Positions 17,725 to 26,166 of a stretch of DNA of 64,000 bases are shown in pieces; position 1 is the first letter of the stretch, and every line of letters begins with the position of its first letter. The DNA is taken from assembly GCA_028824125.1 (NCBI GenBank), contig JAPPES010000097.1, positions 1 through 64,000 of the forward strand. Reading direction: 5' to 3'. The notes under the pieces were generated by a model, which was not told where the DNA came from, did no database searches, and saw nothing but the letters and a program-made list of their open reading frames with translations. Position numbers and translations under genes: made by a program. This stretch comes from Candidatus Poribacteria bacterium. Its GTDB lineage: Bacteria > Poribacteria > WGA-4E > WGA-3G.

Positions 17725-17909
17725 CTATATCTTTCCTTTCAGCACCAAATTCACCATTCTGATATGTAATCTTGAGTTTCCAAGACATTTGGCTTCATTG
17801 GCGCTGGTAGATTTAGGGTTAGTTTGTAAGCAAACTAACCCGATGCTTAATACGATTGTAATACGGTAAAATGTCTGAAATACCAACTGATATTTCAATA
17901 AGAATTTTA

Positions 17910-18692
17910 TTATGCAAGGACGTCACTCGCAGAAGGATTAACTTTGAAACCGCCAGCCATGATATTGTTATAAGGCTCTTTTGGGTCTCGGCCGACTGGA
18001 CGCATCTCCGGTGTATGGTATCCAAATCGGACTGCCTTCCGCCATTGATCAGTTCGATTAACTTCAGACCAATGGATGAGGCAATAACTAAAGAAGATGA
18101 CATCCCCAGCCTTTGCAGGAATCGGGATGGAGTCAATAAAATCGGGATGGAATTTATCTGTCGGCAAATGAGGTGCAGTGCCTTCTCCTGTGATGTGTTC
18201 CCGGGGGCCCTCTTTATGACTTCCTGGTACAACCCTTAATGCCCCGCTTTCAAATGGTGCATCGTCAAGATGGACGAGGCAATCAACAAAATCAAGCCCA
18301 TCGTGCGGGTAAAACGGATAGTCTTGGTGCATGGGAAATGGCGTGCCTTTTTCAGGCGGCTTTGCATGCAACACAGTATGGTGCCACTGAACAGTGTCCC
18401 CGATGAGTGAACGCACTGCTCCTGTTAAACGCTCATGGAAAATCACTCTTCCCCACGTAGCAGAATAGAAGTGTGGGTTGTGCATGAAAACTGCCTTTGT
18501 GGTTTGCTGGTCTTCCTCTTTGAGGTATTTGGTGCGCCACGGTCCGGGCCAGCCAATTGTTTCCTGTCCCCAATTGTTTATGATCTGCACCATTTCAGAT
18601 GCAAGTTCTTCGGTTTCCTCTGATGTGAAAAGCTGGTCTACCTTGAGATAGCCATTCTCATTGTAAAAATCTATCTGATCTTGGGTAAGCAT
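17910..18692 (-). CDS. Phytanoyl-CoA dioxygenase (PhyH) family oxygenase
   Basis: Probable Fe(II)/2-oxoglutarate-dependent oxygenase, 260 residues. The facial triad is visible as MHQDYPFYPH (His-x-Asp near residue 128) and the distal His in CLIHWSEVNRT (near 219), with an Arg-containing strand after it for 2-oxoglutarate. GALRVVPGSHKEGP is the typical segment between them. AAGGAG lies before the ATG. It stands alone between the cohesin-dockerin gene and a lipoprotein gene. Substrate unknown; the family hydroxylates many small molecules. Confidence 0.9.
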   Translation of the reverse strand: MLTQDQIDFYNENGYLKVDQLFTSEETEELASEMVQIINNWGQETIGWPGPWRTKYLKEEDQQTTKAVFMHNPHFYSATWGRVIFHERLTGAVRSLIGDTVQWHHTVLHAKPPEKGTPFPMHQDYPFYPHDGLDFVDCLVHLDDAPFESGALRVVPGSHKEGPREHITGEGTAPHLPTDKFHPDFIDSIPIPAKAGDVIFFSYCLIHWSEVNRTDQWRKAVRFGYHTPEMRPVGRDPKEPYNNIMAGGFKVNPSASDVLA

Positions 18693-18893
18693 GTTTAGCT
18701 CCTTAGTGTTAGATGCGGTTAGCGTTTGTAGTTATAACGGAATTTTACGCAAAAACGACACAATTTGTCAAGGGACTTATTCAATTCAGTATTGTCGCAC
18801 TTCCTAAAATTTATTATCAACTATAGCGCGCGTAAAAATTAGTGACCTTTGGATAAACATCTTTGCAGTTCAGTGAGGTACACTATAGACATT

Positions 18894-19469
18894 TCAATCA
18901 AAATATTCATCCTCATTAAACCGTGTCCACGATTTGAAAACGGGAAAGGGGGAGGGTAAAATCTTATCTGCGTCGTTTAACTTGAACTGTATCTTCTCAC
19001 TATCAAATAGGTTGCGGATAGAAATAGAGATGCCAGCCGTTTCAATGCAATCGTCACATTCGTTAGGCAGTATCTGATGTGAACGCGGCGTAGTGAAATA
19101 AAGCCTATATTCCGAACCCGCTTTTTCTACGCGATAATCTTTTGCGAAAATTTCCCATTCTTTCAACGCAGTTTCGCCTTCAGCGTATTGTGCCCATAAG
19201 GTGATTATTTTGTTTTCACTATCAAAGAAATCAAGGATAACTCCTTTGCGTTTTCCTGCGTCTTTGGATGGGTCAAATTGTCGAAAGGAACGGTCTTTCA
19301 GCGCGGATTTCACCCGTTTTTCCTCTTCACTATCTACCGGTTCTAATGGATTGCTACAAGATATATAAGCTAAAGAGATTAAAATCAGAATTACGGAAAA
19401 TAAAAACGTGACTGTGTTTGTTATGCTGACGTTCTGGTATATCTGATGCAAAATGTTTGGTCTTTTCAT
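18894..19469 (-). CDS. Predicted lipoprotein of unknown function
   Basis: A 191-residue protein whose long amino terminus carries a hydrophobic stretch (about 20-37) ending in LAYISCSNP, which fits a lipobox with the lipid-attached Cys38. The mature part contains a WAQYAEGETALKEWE region and two further cysteines close together (NECDDCIE). AAGGAAAAGAG precedes the ATG. No family recognised. It is transcribed away from the kinase gene that follows. Confidence 0.75.
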   Translation of the reverse strand: MKRPNILHQIYQNVSITNTVTFLFSVILILISLAYISCSNPLEPVDSEEEKRVKSALKDRSFRQFDPSKDAGKRKGVILDFFDSENKIITLWAQYAEGETALKEWEIFAKDYRVEKAGSEYRLYFTTPRSHQILPNECDDCIETAGISISIRNLFDSEKIQFKLNDADKILPSPFPVFKSWTRFNEDEYFD

Positions 19470-19663
19470 CTCTTTTCCTTCTAATTTTATTATCTGTATT
19501 TTATATAATGAATTTTAACAGTTTGAAAGTTGAGATGTCAAGAAAATGCTGAATTTTCGGAAATTTACCTCTATTACGACATCAGAATTGTGCTTGATTC
19601 ATTAAACTCAATCCAAAATTCAGCCAATTGCTAAAACTTTAGACACTCGCCTTGCAAACTCAC

Positions 19664-19692
19664 TTGAAAAATCAAATCATATAGGATATAAT
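19664..19692 (+). promoter_or_regulatory. Promoter of the kinase/PorX-like operon
   Basis: TTGAAA at 19664-19669 and a perfect TATAAT at 19687-19692, spacer 17 bases, about 48 bases before the kinase ATG. Confidence 0.7.
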
Positions 19693-19740
19693 ATTAGTAT
19701 GCCCATATTTTAAGTGTTTAAATTTTGTCCAGAGGGTATT

Positions 19741-21225
19741 ATGGCGAGGTGGAATCGTAGTCCAACATCTACTTACCCGACTGGCGGGTTAATGCTCATC
19801 TATTTCGGTGTCGGTGTTTGCATATTGATTTTTGTGTTTGCGTATTATACGCGCCAAATTTCTCATTTGAATACTGATATAGAGGATCAGATAGAAATCT
19901 TTGTAAACCTTGCCGCCGAATTGCCCAGCATTGAAGACCGCGCCCTACAAGAACGGCTGCTACGGGTAATGAGACAAGAACTTTACGCAGAGGGACGATC
20001 GCGAAGGTTTTCCTTTATTATCACTGATGCCGATGGAAATGTGGAAATCTCGCAAGGAATTGACACAAAATTAGATGAAAAAGTCAACGAAAGTGACACT
20101 GTATCGTTAACACAAGAGGAGCAAGAATTGCTAACTTCAGCATTGGAACGGATGAAAAGCAAAAATCAACAGCGTAAAATACCGTTCCTTAAAGAAGATA
20201 GGCGAATTACAGGATATTTTTACTATGGAGATGCAGCACCAAGTGAATTGGCACAAATTCCCTTCGCAATTACAGATACTAAAAAGAATCCTCAGAAATG
20301 GCAGATGTGGAAAGACCTCTTCACCGCCGAAAATGCGACGCCAGAGCAGAAAGAACGCGCAAAAATCTTCGTTCAAAATACACCAGCTTTCGCTACAATT
20401 CAAACAACACCTGATTGGCAAGAAGGTTACTTTTATTATGAAATAAAATCGTTTTACGGGTTATTAATAACGCCTATTGTGTTATCTATTGTTTTGCCGT
20501 TTTTCGCTTTCGGTTCTATTCTTATCTATCGGCGGATAAAATCTTATGAACATGCGGCAATTTGGGGGGGATTGGCAAAAGAGACAGCACATCAACTCGG
20601 CACTCCCATTTCTGCTTTGTTAGCATGGACTGAGTTGTTAGATGAACGAAGTCAGGAAACTGAAGATGAAGTCCTCGCCGAACTTTCAACAAACATGCAG
20701 AGCGACTTAAAACGGCTGCGGAAAACAACCACTCGGTTTGGAATGATAGGTACAGAACCAACAAAAAATGAGGTTAACCTTGAGGAGGTACTTGAGGAAG
20801 TACTTACATATTTTGAGAAGCGGCTACCTCAAATCAGCCGGAACATTGATATAAGTGTTATGCCTCATGATGTCCCTACGATTTCTGCGAATGCACATTT
20901 GTTACAGTGGGTTTTTGAAAATCTAATTCGGAATTCGTTAGATGCCATGCATAAAGAGATAGGGTATATTGAAATTGAACCGCTTTATGATGATCGCCAA
21001 AAACATGTTGTAATTCTATATTCAGACAATGGCAGTGGTATTCCAAGCGAAAACCAACGCGCAATTTTTGAACCGGGTATGACAACGAAAACACACGGAT
21101 GGGGACTTGGGTTGACAATTGTCCAACGAATTGTTAGAGATTATCATCACGGGAGTATCCGTTTAGTCGAAAGTAGCCCAGATGGGACAACATTTGAAAT
21201 TCGGTTACCGTGTAACACTTCTTAG
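19741..21225 (+). CDS. Membrane sensor histidine kinase (PorY-like position)
   Basis: Two-component sensor kinase, 494 residues. A membrane helix (about 18-37) and a second (about 240-262) bracket a ~200-residue extracytoplasmic sensor region of unknown fold. The dimerisation box is GGLAKETAHQLGTPISALLAW with His284 as likely phosphorylated residue; there is no HAMP. The ATPase domain has NLIRNSLDA, DNGSGIP and TKTHGWGLGLTIVQRI. I chose the ATG at 19741 (AGAGGG just upstream) over the GTG at 19714. It lies 20 bases before the receiver-PglZ gene, so the two are almost certainly partners. Confidence 0.9.
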   Translation: MARWNRSPTSTYPTGGLMLIYFGVGVCILIFVFAYYTRQISHLNTDIEDQIEIFVNLAAELPSIEDRALQERLLRVMRQELYAEGRSRRFSFIITDADGNVEISQGIDTKLDEKVNESDTVSLTQEEQELLTSALERMKSKNQQRKIPFLKEDRRITGYFYYGDAAPSELAQIPFAITDTKKNPQKWQMWKDLFTAENATPEQKERAKIFVQNTPAFATIQTTPDWQEGYFYYEIKSFYGLLITPIVLSIVLPFFAFGSILIYRRIKSYEHAAIWGGLAKETAHQLGTPISALLAWTELLDERSQETEDEVLAELSTNMQSDLKRLRKTTTRFGMIGTEPTKNEVNLEEVLEEVLTYFEKRLPQISRNIDISVMPHDVPTISANAHLLQWVFENLIRNSLDAMHKEIGYIEIEPLYDDRQKHVVILYSDNGSGIPSENQRAIFEPGMTTKTHGWGLGLTIVQRIVRDYHHGSIRLVESSPDGTTFEIRLPCNTS

Positions 21226-21245
21226 CGAGTTTTAAAGGAACTGAT

Positions 21246-22820
21246 ATGCCAAATAAATCGCACAAAATTCTATGGATAGATGATGAAATTGAGGCATTAC
21301 TACCGCACAGACGTTTTTTAGAGACTCGCGGATATAATGTTACCCCTGCCACTAACGGTGAAGATGGGATCGAACTCTTAAAACAGACTGAGACACAATA
21401 CGATGCGATCCTACTTGACCAAGTGATGCCCGGAAAAGATGGGATGGCAACTTTAGATACAATTCGGACTATTAATGCGCAAGTCCCCGTTATTCTCGTG
21501 ACACAGTCAAGTGATGAAAAATTTGTTGACGTTGCCCTCGGAAAACAGGTGACAGATTTTTTAGTAAAGCCAATCGGTGTCGCACAGATAGCTTCTACTC
21601 TTAAACGGATACTTGAACAACAACAGATTGTGGAGACCCAAATACCGGGTCGCTACACCAATGACTTTAATACGATTAACGCACTAAAGGCATCACAGCC
21701 AGGTTGGCAAGACTGGATCGACATCTATGTCAAATTATTAGAATGGGACCTGCTTTCCGATCAGTTGGCAGAACAAGGTTTAGAAGAGACGCACTTTGAA
21801 CAGAAAAAAGAGTGTAATACTGAATTTTCCGATTTTGTGCAAGCAAATTATCCTGAATGGGTGCACGGAAGCCAAGACAGACCGCCTTTGTCAGTTGATG
21901 TATTAGACCAGCATGTGATGCCATTGCTTCAAGCAAAAACCCCTGTCTACTTTATTGTGGTAGACTGTTTCCGGCTCGATCATTGGATGGCAGTAGAGCC
22001 ACTCTTGTACCCCTATTTCTCAATAGATCGGAAATATAGCTTTTCTATTTTGCCAAGTGCAACGATGTACTCTCGGAACGCACTCTTTAGTGGTATGTTG
22101 CCAGCTGAATTGGCAAGAGACCTTCCACAGTATTGGCAGGAGAAATCGGAGGATGGCAGCAGCACAAACCAATTCGAACGGCAACTGCTTGAAGAATACT
22201 TAAAAAGAAACGGAATCAGGATCAAACCTGGAGTCCAATATTTCAAGATTTTTGATTTACGCGGAGGAAATGAATATAAAAAACGTGTCGCTGCAGCTAC
22301 ACGGGTTAGTTTATCTACATTAGTTGTTAACTTCATTGATATATTGACACACCAACGTTCACAATCAGAAGTTCTGCAACAACTTGCACCAGATGAATCT
22401 GCTTTTCGAGCAGTAGCTCAGTCTTGGTTTGCACATTCAGCACTGTTCGATATTCTGCGCCTTATTGCTGAACAAGGCGTTCATGTTGTGCTTACCGCTG
22501 ACCACGGTTCGGAGTTTTGTAATCGGGCGACCCGTGCTTATGGCAATCGCGACACAAGCACAAGCCTCCGTTTTAAAATTGGGAACAATTTAGCATGCGA
22601 TGAAAACCAAGCTGTGCATATTCGAAACCCGCGGGAATATCAGTTACCCGCCGAAAGCGCAAGCAAGGATTATATTCTCGCTAAAGACGACTATTATTTC
22701 GTCTATCCAAATGACTTTTATAAATATAAGCGGCAGTTTCAGGGTGGGTTCCAACATGGCGGTATTTCAATGGGAGAACTCATAACGCCAGTGGTAACTT
22801 TGAAACCGCGGAAAGGATAG
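21246..22820 (+). CDS. porX: PorX-like response regulator with PglZ phosphatase domain
   Basis: The 524-residue protein starts with a receiver domain (1-125; acidic pair Asp12-Asp13, phospho-acceptor Asp58 in LLDQVMPG, Lys in FLVKPIG) and ends with a PglZ domain of the alkaline-phosphatase superfamily (about 225-520). PglZ metal and catalytic residues are seen in VVDCFRLDHW, the nucleophile Thr in LPSATMYSRNALFSG, LTADHGSEF and FQHGGISMGE. This architecture is that of PorX, which in Bacteroidota controls type IX secretion and cleaves cyclic oligonucleotides. Here it sits directly behind a histidine kinase gene. The call rests on domain order and motifs; regulation of a secretion system here is inference. 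Confidence 0.88.
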   Translation: MPNKSHKILWIDDEIEALLPHRRFLETRGYNVTPATNGEDGIELLKQTETQYDAILLDQVMPGKDGMATLDTIRTINAQVPVILVTQSSDEKFVDVALGKQVTDFLVKPIGVAQIASTLKRILEQQQIVETQIPGRYTNDFNTINALKASQPGWQDWIDIYVKLLEWDLLSDQLAEQGLEETHFEQKKECNTEFSDFVQANYPEWVHGSQDRPPLSVDVLDQHVMPLLQAKTPVYFIVVDCFRLDHWMAVEPLLYPYFSIDRKYSFSILPSATMYSRNALFSGMLPAELARDLPQYWQEKSEDGSSTNQFERQLLEEYLKRNGIRIKPGVQYFKIFDLRGGNEYKKRVAAATRVSLSTLVVNFIDILTHQRSQSEVLQQLAPDESAFRAVAQSWFAHSALFDILRLIAEQGVHVVLTADHGSEFCNRATRAYGNRDTSTSLRFKIGNNLACDENQAVHIRNPREYQLPAESASKDYILAKDDYYFVYPNDFYKYKRQFQGGFQHGGISMGELITPVVTLKPRKG

Positions 22821-22938
22821 TTATACCAATTCTATAAATTATTTTCTCTTTGAAATGAAATGTCCGAGGCGCAATGAATTGCGCGACTACGAACAGACTA
22901 TTTCTTTAAGAGAGGTTATTTTTGAGAAATGGTATTAT
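22821..22938. repeat. Inverted-repeat element directly after the porX-like stop codon
   Basis: Imperfect ends ATACCAATTCTATAAATT (from 22823) and AATGGTAT (to about 22935) pair over ~28 bases with about 20 matches. The TACCA end matches the 16239-16371 element. The core has GCGCAATGAATTGCGC, a perfect short palindrome (about 22870-22885). The rest of the gap to 23184 is A/T-rich with no gene seen. Confidence 0.55.
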
Positions 22939-23184
22939 TTTTCACGTTAAACCTAACCTGAATGATCTTTTAGATGGTATAAGAATATGGTAAATTATTT
23001 TACTCGTTTTCATAACACGCAGCGACACTCCCACCTTAGGGCTTCAAAGTATTTTATTAAACCCGCAATTTTACTGAAATTGGATTGTCGTACCATTCTT
23101 TTACAAAACTGCCGCTTTTTGAGATGATTGAATTAACTACCGAGATGTCTTTACGAAAAGGCATGATAAGAGGAAACACTAATA

Positions 23185-24735
23185 ATGGAAAAGGAGATAC
23201 TTATTTCGGACGATGAGTACGAAACACGTTGTGCAATCCTTGAAAAAGGGATATTAAATGAAATCCAAATTGAGCGAAAAGCGGTAAAACCTGTCTTAAA
23301 TAATCTGTATAAAGGACGTGTTGAAAATGTGTTACCAGGTATGCAGGTAGCTTTTGTCGATATCGGTTTAGACCGACATGCTTTCCTGCACATTTCAGAC
23401 CTGAAATATAACAGTAGTGCTGAGAACGGAAAACCTGATGATGGATTACCAACCTTAGATTTACAAACAACGCCATCAAATAAGGCGCGTGGCGGCAGAG
23501 GATTTCCATTTCTGATTACCGATCTCATCTCTAAAAATCAGGAACTTCTTGTACAAGTTGGTAAGGAACCGATTGGGAGTAAAGGAGCACGTGTTACAAG
23601 CAATATTACCCTCCCCGGACGTTATGTTGTCTATATGCCGAATTCGTCCACGATTGGGGTTTCGCGTCGGCTTGAATCTGAAAGTGAGCGTGACCGACTG
23701 CGCGACTTAGCACAAAACTTGAAAGCTGATGTTGAGGGCGGTTTTATTATTAGAACCGCTGCTGAAGGTTTGAGTGAAGAGGAATTTGCCGCAGAAATCC
23801 GATCCCTGATCGATCAGTGGAAACAAGTACGCGAACGAGCCAGACAGAAAACCGCACCCAGTTTAATTAGCAGAGACGTGAGTTTCACGAACCGGATTGT
23901 GCGCGATATGCTTACCAAGGAAGTCAAACAACTTCTAATTGATTCACAATCTGGTTATAAAGAAACAGTTGATTATGTCACCTCTGTAATGCCAGACATG
24001 CTGGATCGAATAACGCTTTACAATGAAGATGCGGCTCTTTTTAAGGCTTACGGTGTAGAGGAAGAATTACAGCAGGCACTGGGTGAAAAAATTTGGCTCA
24101 AGTGTGGCGGACACATCATCATCCAGCAAACTGAAGCGATGGTCTCAATTGATGTCAACACAGGACAATTTGTCGGTAAATCCGATCCGGATAATACAAT
24201 TTTAAGTGCAAACCTTGAAGCGGTTGATGAAGTGGTACGGCAAATTCAGCTGCGCGATTTAGGCGGTATTATCGTTGTTGACTTTATCGACATGGACGAA
24301 CCGACACATCGGAAACAGGTTTTCAAAATGCTCCGGGAGGCACTGCGCAAAGATAAGGCACGCACCAATATCCTTCATTTTTCAGATTTAGGATTAGTGG
24401 AAATGACGCGCCAGCGTACTCGGCAGAGTTTATCTACTTTGCTTACCGAGCAATGTCCTTACTGTGAAGGGCATGGGACCGTCCTGTCAATTGAAACCGT
24501 TGTGATCGGATTGTTCCGAGCAATTAAAGCAGCATATCGCCAAACGCGGCAATCCAAATTACGGATTATGGCGAATGATCATATTATTTCACACCTCAAC
24601 GCACAGATGTCCGCGAAATTCCGTGAACTCAAACAGTCATTGAAACTGGAATTGACTCTGGAGTCTGACGCAGACTTGCATCTTGAAGACTATCGAATCT
24701 TTGCTGCAAACGGTGAGGAACTGTTTTTAGATTGA
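23185..24735 (+). CDS. rng: Ribonuclease G/E family endoribonuclease
   Basis: Single-strand-specific RNase acting in rRNA maturation and mRNA decay. At 516 residues it is RNase G-sized and lacks the long RNase E scaffold tail. It has the amino-terminal S1-like region (NNLYKGRVENVLPGMQVAFVDIG near residue 38), a low-similarity insertion after it (about 75-110), the magnesium-binding aspartates in VSIDVNTG and VVDFIDMDE, and the zinc-link CPYCEGHG (about 425). GAGGAAACAC precedes the ATG. It lies upstream of rplU-rpmA, an order also found in other bacteria. Confidence 0.94.
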   Translation: MEKEILISDDEYETRCAILEKGILNEIQIERKAVKPVLNNLYKGRVENVLPGMQVAFVDIGLDRHAFLHISDLKYNSSAENGKPDDGLPTLDLQTTPSNKARGGRGFPFLITDLISKNQELLVQVGKEPIGSKGARVTSNITLPGRYVVYMPNSSTIGVSRRLESESERDRLRDLAQNLKADVEGGFIIRTAAEGLSEEEFAAEIRSLIDQWKQVRERARQKTAPSLISRDVSFTNRIVRDMLTKEVKQLLIDSQSGYKETVDYVTSVMPDMLDRITLYNEDAALFKAYGVEEELQQALGEKIWLKCGGHIIIQQTEAMVSIDVNTGQFVGKSDPDNTILSANLEAVDEVVRQIQLRDLGGIIVVDFIDMDEPTHRKQVFKMLREALRKDKARTNILHFSDLGLVEMTRQRTRQSLSTLLTEQCPYCEGHGTVLSIETVVIGLFRAIKAAYRQTRQSKLRIMANDHIISHLNAQMSAKFRELKQSLKLELTLESDADLHLEDYRIFAANGEELFLD

Positions 24736-24826
24736 GCTCTGAATCAGGTGAATTTGGCATTAAAAATACGAAGCTTAGTATTACCTCTATATTTATGAGG
24801 TATATCTATAACTCTTTAAAAAGACT

Positions 24827-24855
24827 TGACTTTTGCCGTAAAATGTGGCATCATG
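24827..24855 (+). promoter_or_regulatory. Promoter of the rplU-rpmA operon
   Basis: TTGACT at 24827-24832 and CATCAT at 24850-24855 with a 17-base spacer. It shares most bases with the promoter at 2220-2249. The predicted start leaves a leader of about 150 bases before rplU. Confidence 0.6.
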
Positions 24856-24903
24856 TAATTGTCTGAATTGAATTATAAAATATGGGTGAATCGGGTGCGC
24901 CCA

Positions 24904-24946
24904 ATGCTCTTGTAAAACGTATTTTACGGTATATCTAAAAGAGCAT
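24904..24946 (+). promoter_or_regulatory. Stem-loop in the rplU leader
   Basis: ATGCTCTT (24904-24911) pairs with AAGAGCAT (24939-24946), and within it GTAAAA (24912-24917) pairs with TTTTAC (24922-24927). It may be a ribosomal protein autoregulatory leader; it was not matched to a known L21 leader. Confidence 0.4.
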
Positions 24947-25013
24947 AAAATTAAAAATAGAAAATTCCTTTTGATTCTTAGAAATTTCTACACCTAAAAG
25001 GAGTGAAAGTAAA

Positions 25014-25376
25014 ATGTATGCAGTATTTGCAAGCGGTGGGAAACAGCATCGTGTTGAGGTAGGAAGCCTCATAGATGTAGAAAAGTTAGACAATGCCGTT
25101 GGCGAAACGGTGACGTTCCCCTCCGTTTTAGCGATTGCCGGTGAAGACGGTCAGCTGCAAACTGGCACCCCCTACCTGGAAAACATGTCAGTTACGGGTG
25201 AGGTTGTTCAGCAAGGACGTGCAAAAAAGATCGTCGTTTTTAAGTCTAAGCGCAGAAAAGGGTACAAGCGTAAGTTAGGTCACCGTCAATCATTTACCCG
25301 TATCAAAATTACCGCAATTGGTGGTGAGGAAATTACCACGATTGATGGAGAGGAGGTTGAATCCGATGGCACATAA
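25014..25376 (+). CDS. rplU: 50S ribosomal protein L21
   Basis: Large-subunit ribosomal protein that binds 23S rRNA. The 120-residue product begins [18 protein letters not shown] and carries the conserved [28 protein letters not shown] near the end. An AAAAGGAG ribosome binding site precedes the ATG. The end is acidic and extends past the conserved part by about 15 residues. Its final codons overlap the start of rpmA by 11 bases, indicating translational coupling. Confidence 0.97.
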   Translation: MYAVFASGGKQHRVEVGSLIDVEKLDNAVGETVTFPSVLAIAGEDGQLQTGTPYLENMSVTGEVVQQGRAKKIVVFKSKRRKGYKRKLGHRQSFTRIKITAIGGEEITTIDGEEVESDGT

Positions 25377-25632
25377 GAAAGGTGGCGGAAGTTCCCGCAA
25401 TGGTCGTGACAGTATCGGAAAACGGCTTGGCGTCAAAAGGTTTGCAGGAAACTATGTTACGGCAGGAAGCATCCTTGTCCGACAGCGTGGGACCCATTTA
25501 CATGCTGGCAATAATGTCGGTGTTGGTAGAGACTATACGCTTTTCTCAAAGATTAATGGTTATGTCTGGTTTGAGCGAAAAGACAAATACCGTCGCAAGG
25601 TGAGTGTTTACACAGAACGTCCTGCGTATTAG
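25366..25632 (+). CDS. rpmA: 50S ribosomal protein L27
   Basis: Large-subunit protein at the peptidyl transferase centre. The product begins [20 protein letters not shown] and has [15 protein letters not shown] and [10 protein letters not shown], all diagnostic. The ATG at 25366 fits homologues and has GGAGAGGAGG upstream inside rplU; an upstream in-frame start would add an unneeded extension. The sequence already begins with AHKKGGG, so no cleavable Firmicutes-type extension is present. An intrinsic terminator follows. Confidence 0.97.
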   Translation: MAHKKGGGSSRNGRDSIGKRLGVKRFAGNYVTAGSILVRQRGTHLHAGNNVGVGRDYTLFSKINGYVWFERKDKYRRKVSVYTERPAY

Positions 25633-25646
25633 AGTGTGTTTTCGAA

Positions 25647-25673
25647 AGCCTCACCTGCGTGTGGGGCTTTTTT
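25647..25673 (+). terminator. Terminator of rplU-rpmA
   Basis: AGCCTCAC (25647-25654) pairs with GTGGGGCT (25661-25668), loop CTGCGT, followed by a T-run. Confidence 0.8.
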
Positions 25674-25750
25674 GCTTATTGCCCTATGTGTTTAATTCTG
25701 TTAGATAGTCGATAAAGTAATATCTTGAACTTTCAATAAGAGGAATTAGC

Positions 25751-26155
25751 GTGAAAAAATTAATCTTGCCCCTAATATTAGTTACTATATTAGGTTGCAG
25801 TAGCAAGCAAGTAGAACAGTTGGCAATTGAAACAATGGATAACGCAAAGGTAAGTATTACTGCTGCGGAAACCGTTGGCGCGCGCGATGTTGCGGTAACC
25901 GAGATTAACTCGGCGACAGAGATGCTTACCAATGCTGAATCTGCTTTGCAAGCAGGTGATGTCGAACGCGCGTATCGATTGGCATTACGGGCGTACCTCC
26001 ATGCACGAATTGCAACAGAGAAGTCATTAGCAGTTCGGCAGGAAGCACAGGGTAAGGAAGCACAAGCCGAATTAGGGTTACAACAACAGGCAACGGAAGA
26101 AGTGCTGAATAATCTCGAAAAACTGAGAGCAGAACTCGCCTCCAAAAACAAATAA
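25751..26155 (+). CDS. DUF4398-type lipoprotein
   Basis: A 134-residue lipoprotein: MKKLILPLILVTILGCSSK carries a lipobox with Cys16. The mature part is a helical hairpin with EINSATEMLTNAESALQAGDVERAYRLALRAYLHARIATE, the pattern of DUF4398. It is 11 bases upstream of a larger lipoprotein that repeats the same helical pattern and ends in an OmpA domain, so they probably work together at the cell envelope. A GAGGAATTAGC ribosome binding site precedes the start (GTG at 25751). Confidence 0.82.
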   Translation: MKKLILPLILVTILGCSSKQVEQLAIETMDNAKVSITAAETVGARDVAVTEINSATEMLTNAESALQAGDVERAYRLALRAYLHARIATEKSLAVRQEAQGKEAQAELGLQQQATEEVLNNLEKLRAELASKNK

Positions 26156-26166
26156 AGGAAGTTCCG

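Noticed and set aside
17819-18239. Frames of ~120-137 residues on both strands over the PhyH gene end
   Set aside because: They overlap the well supported PhyH gene in other frames and show no family motifs.
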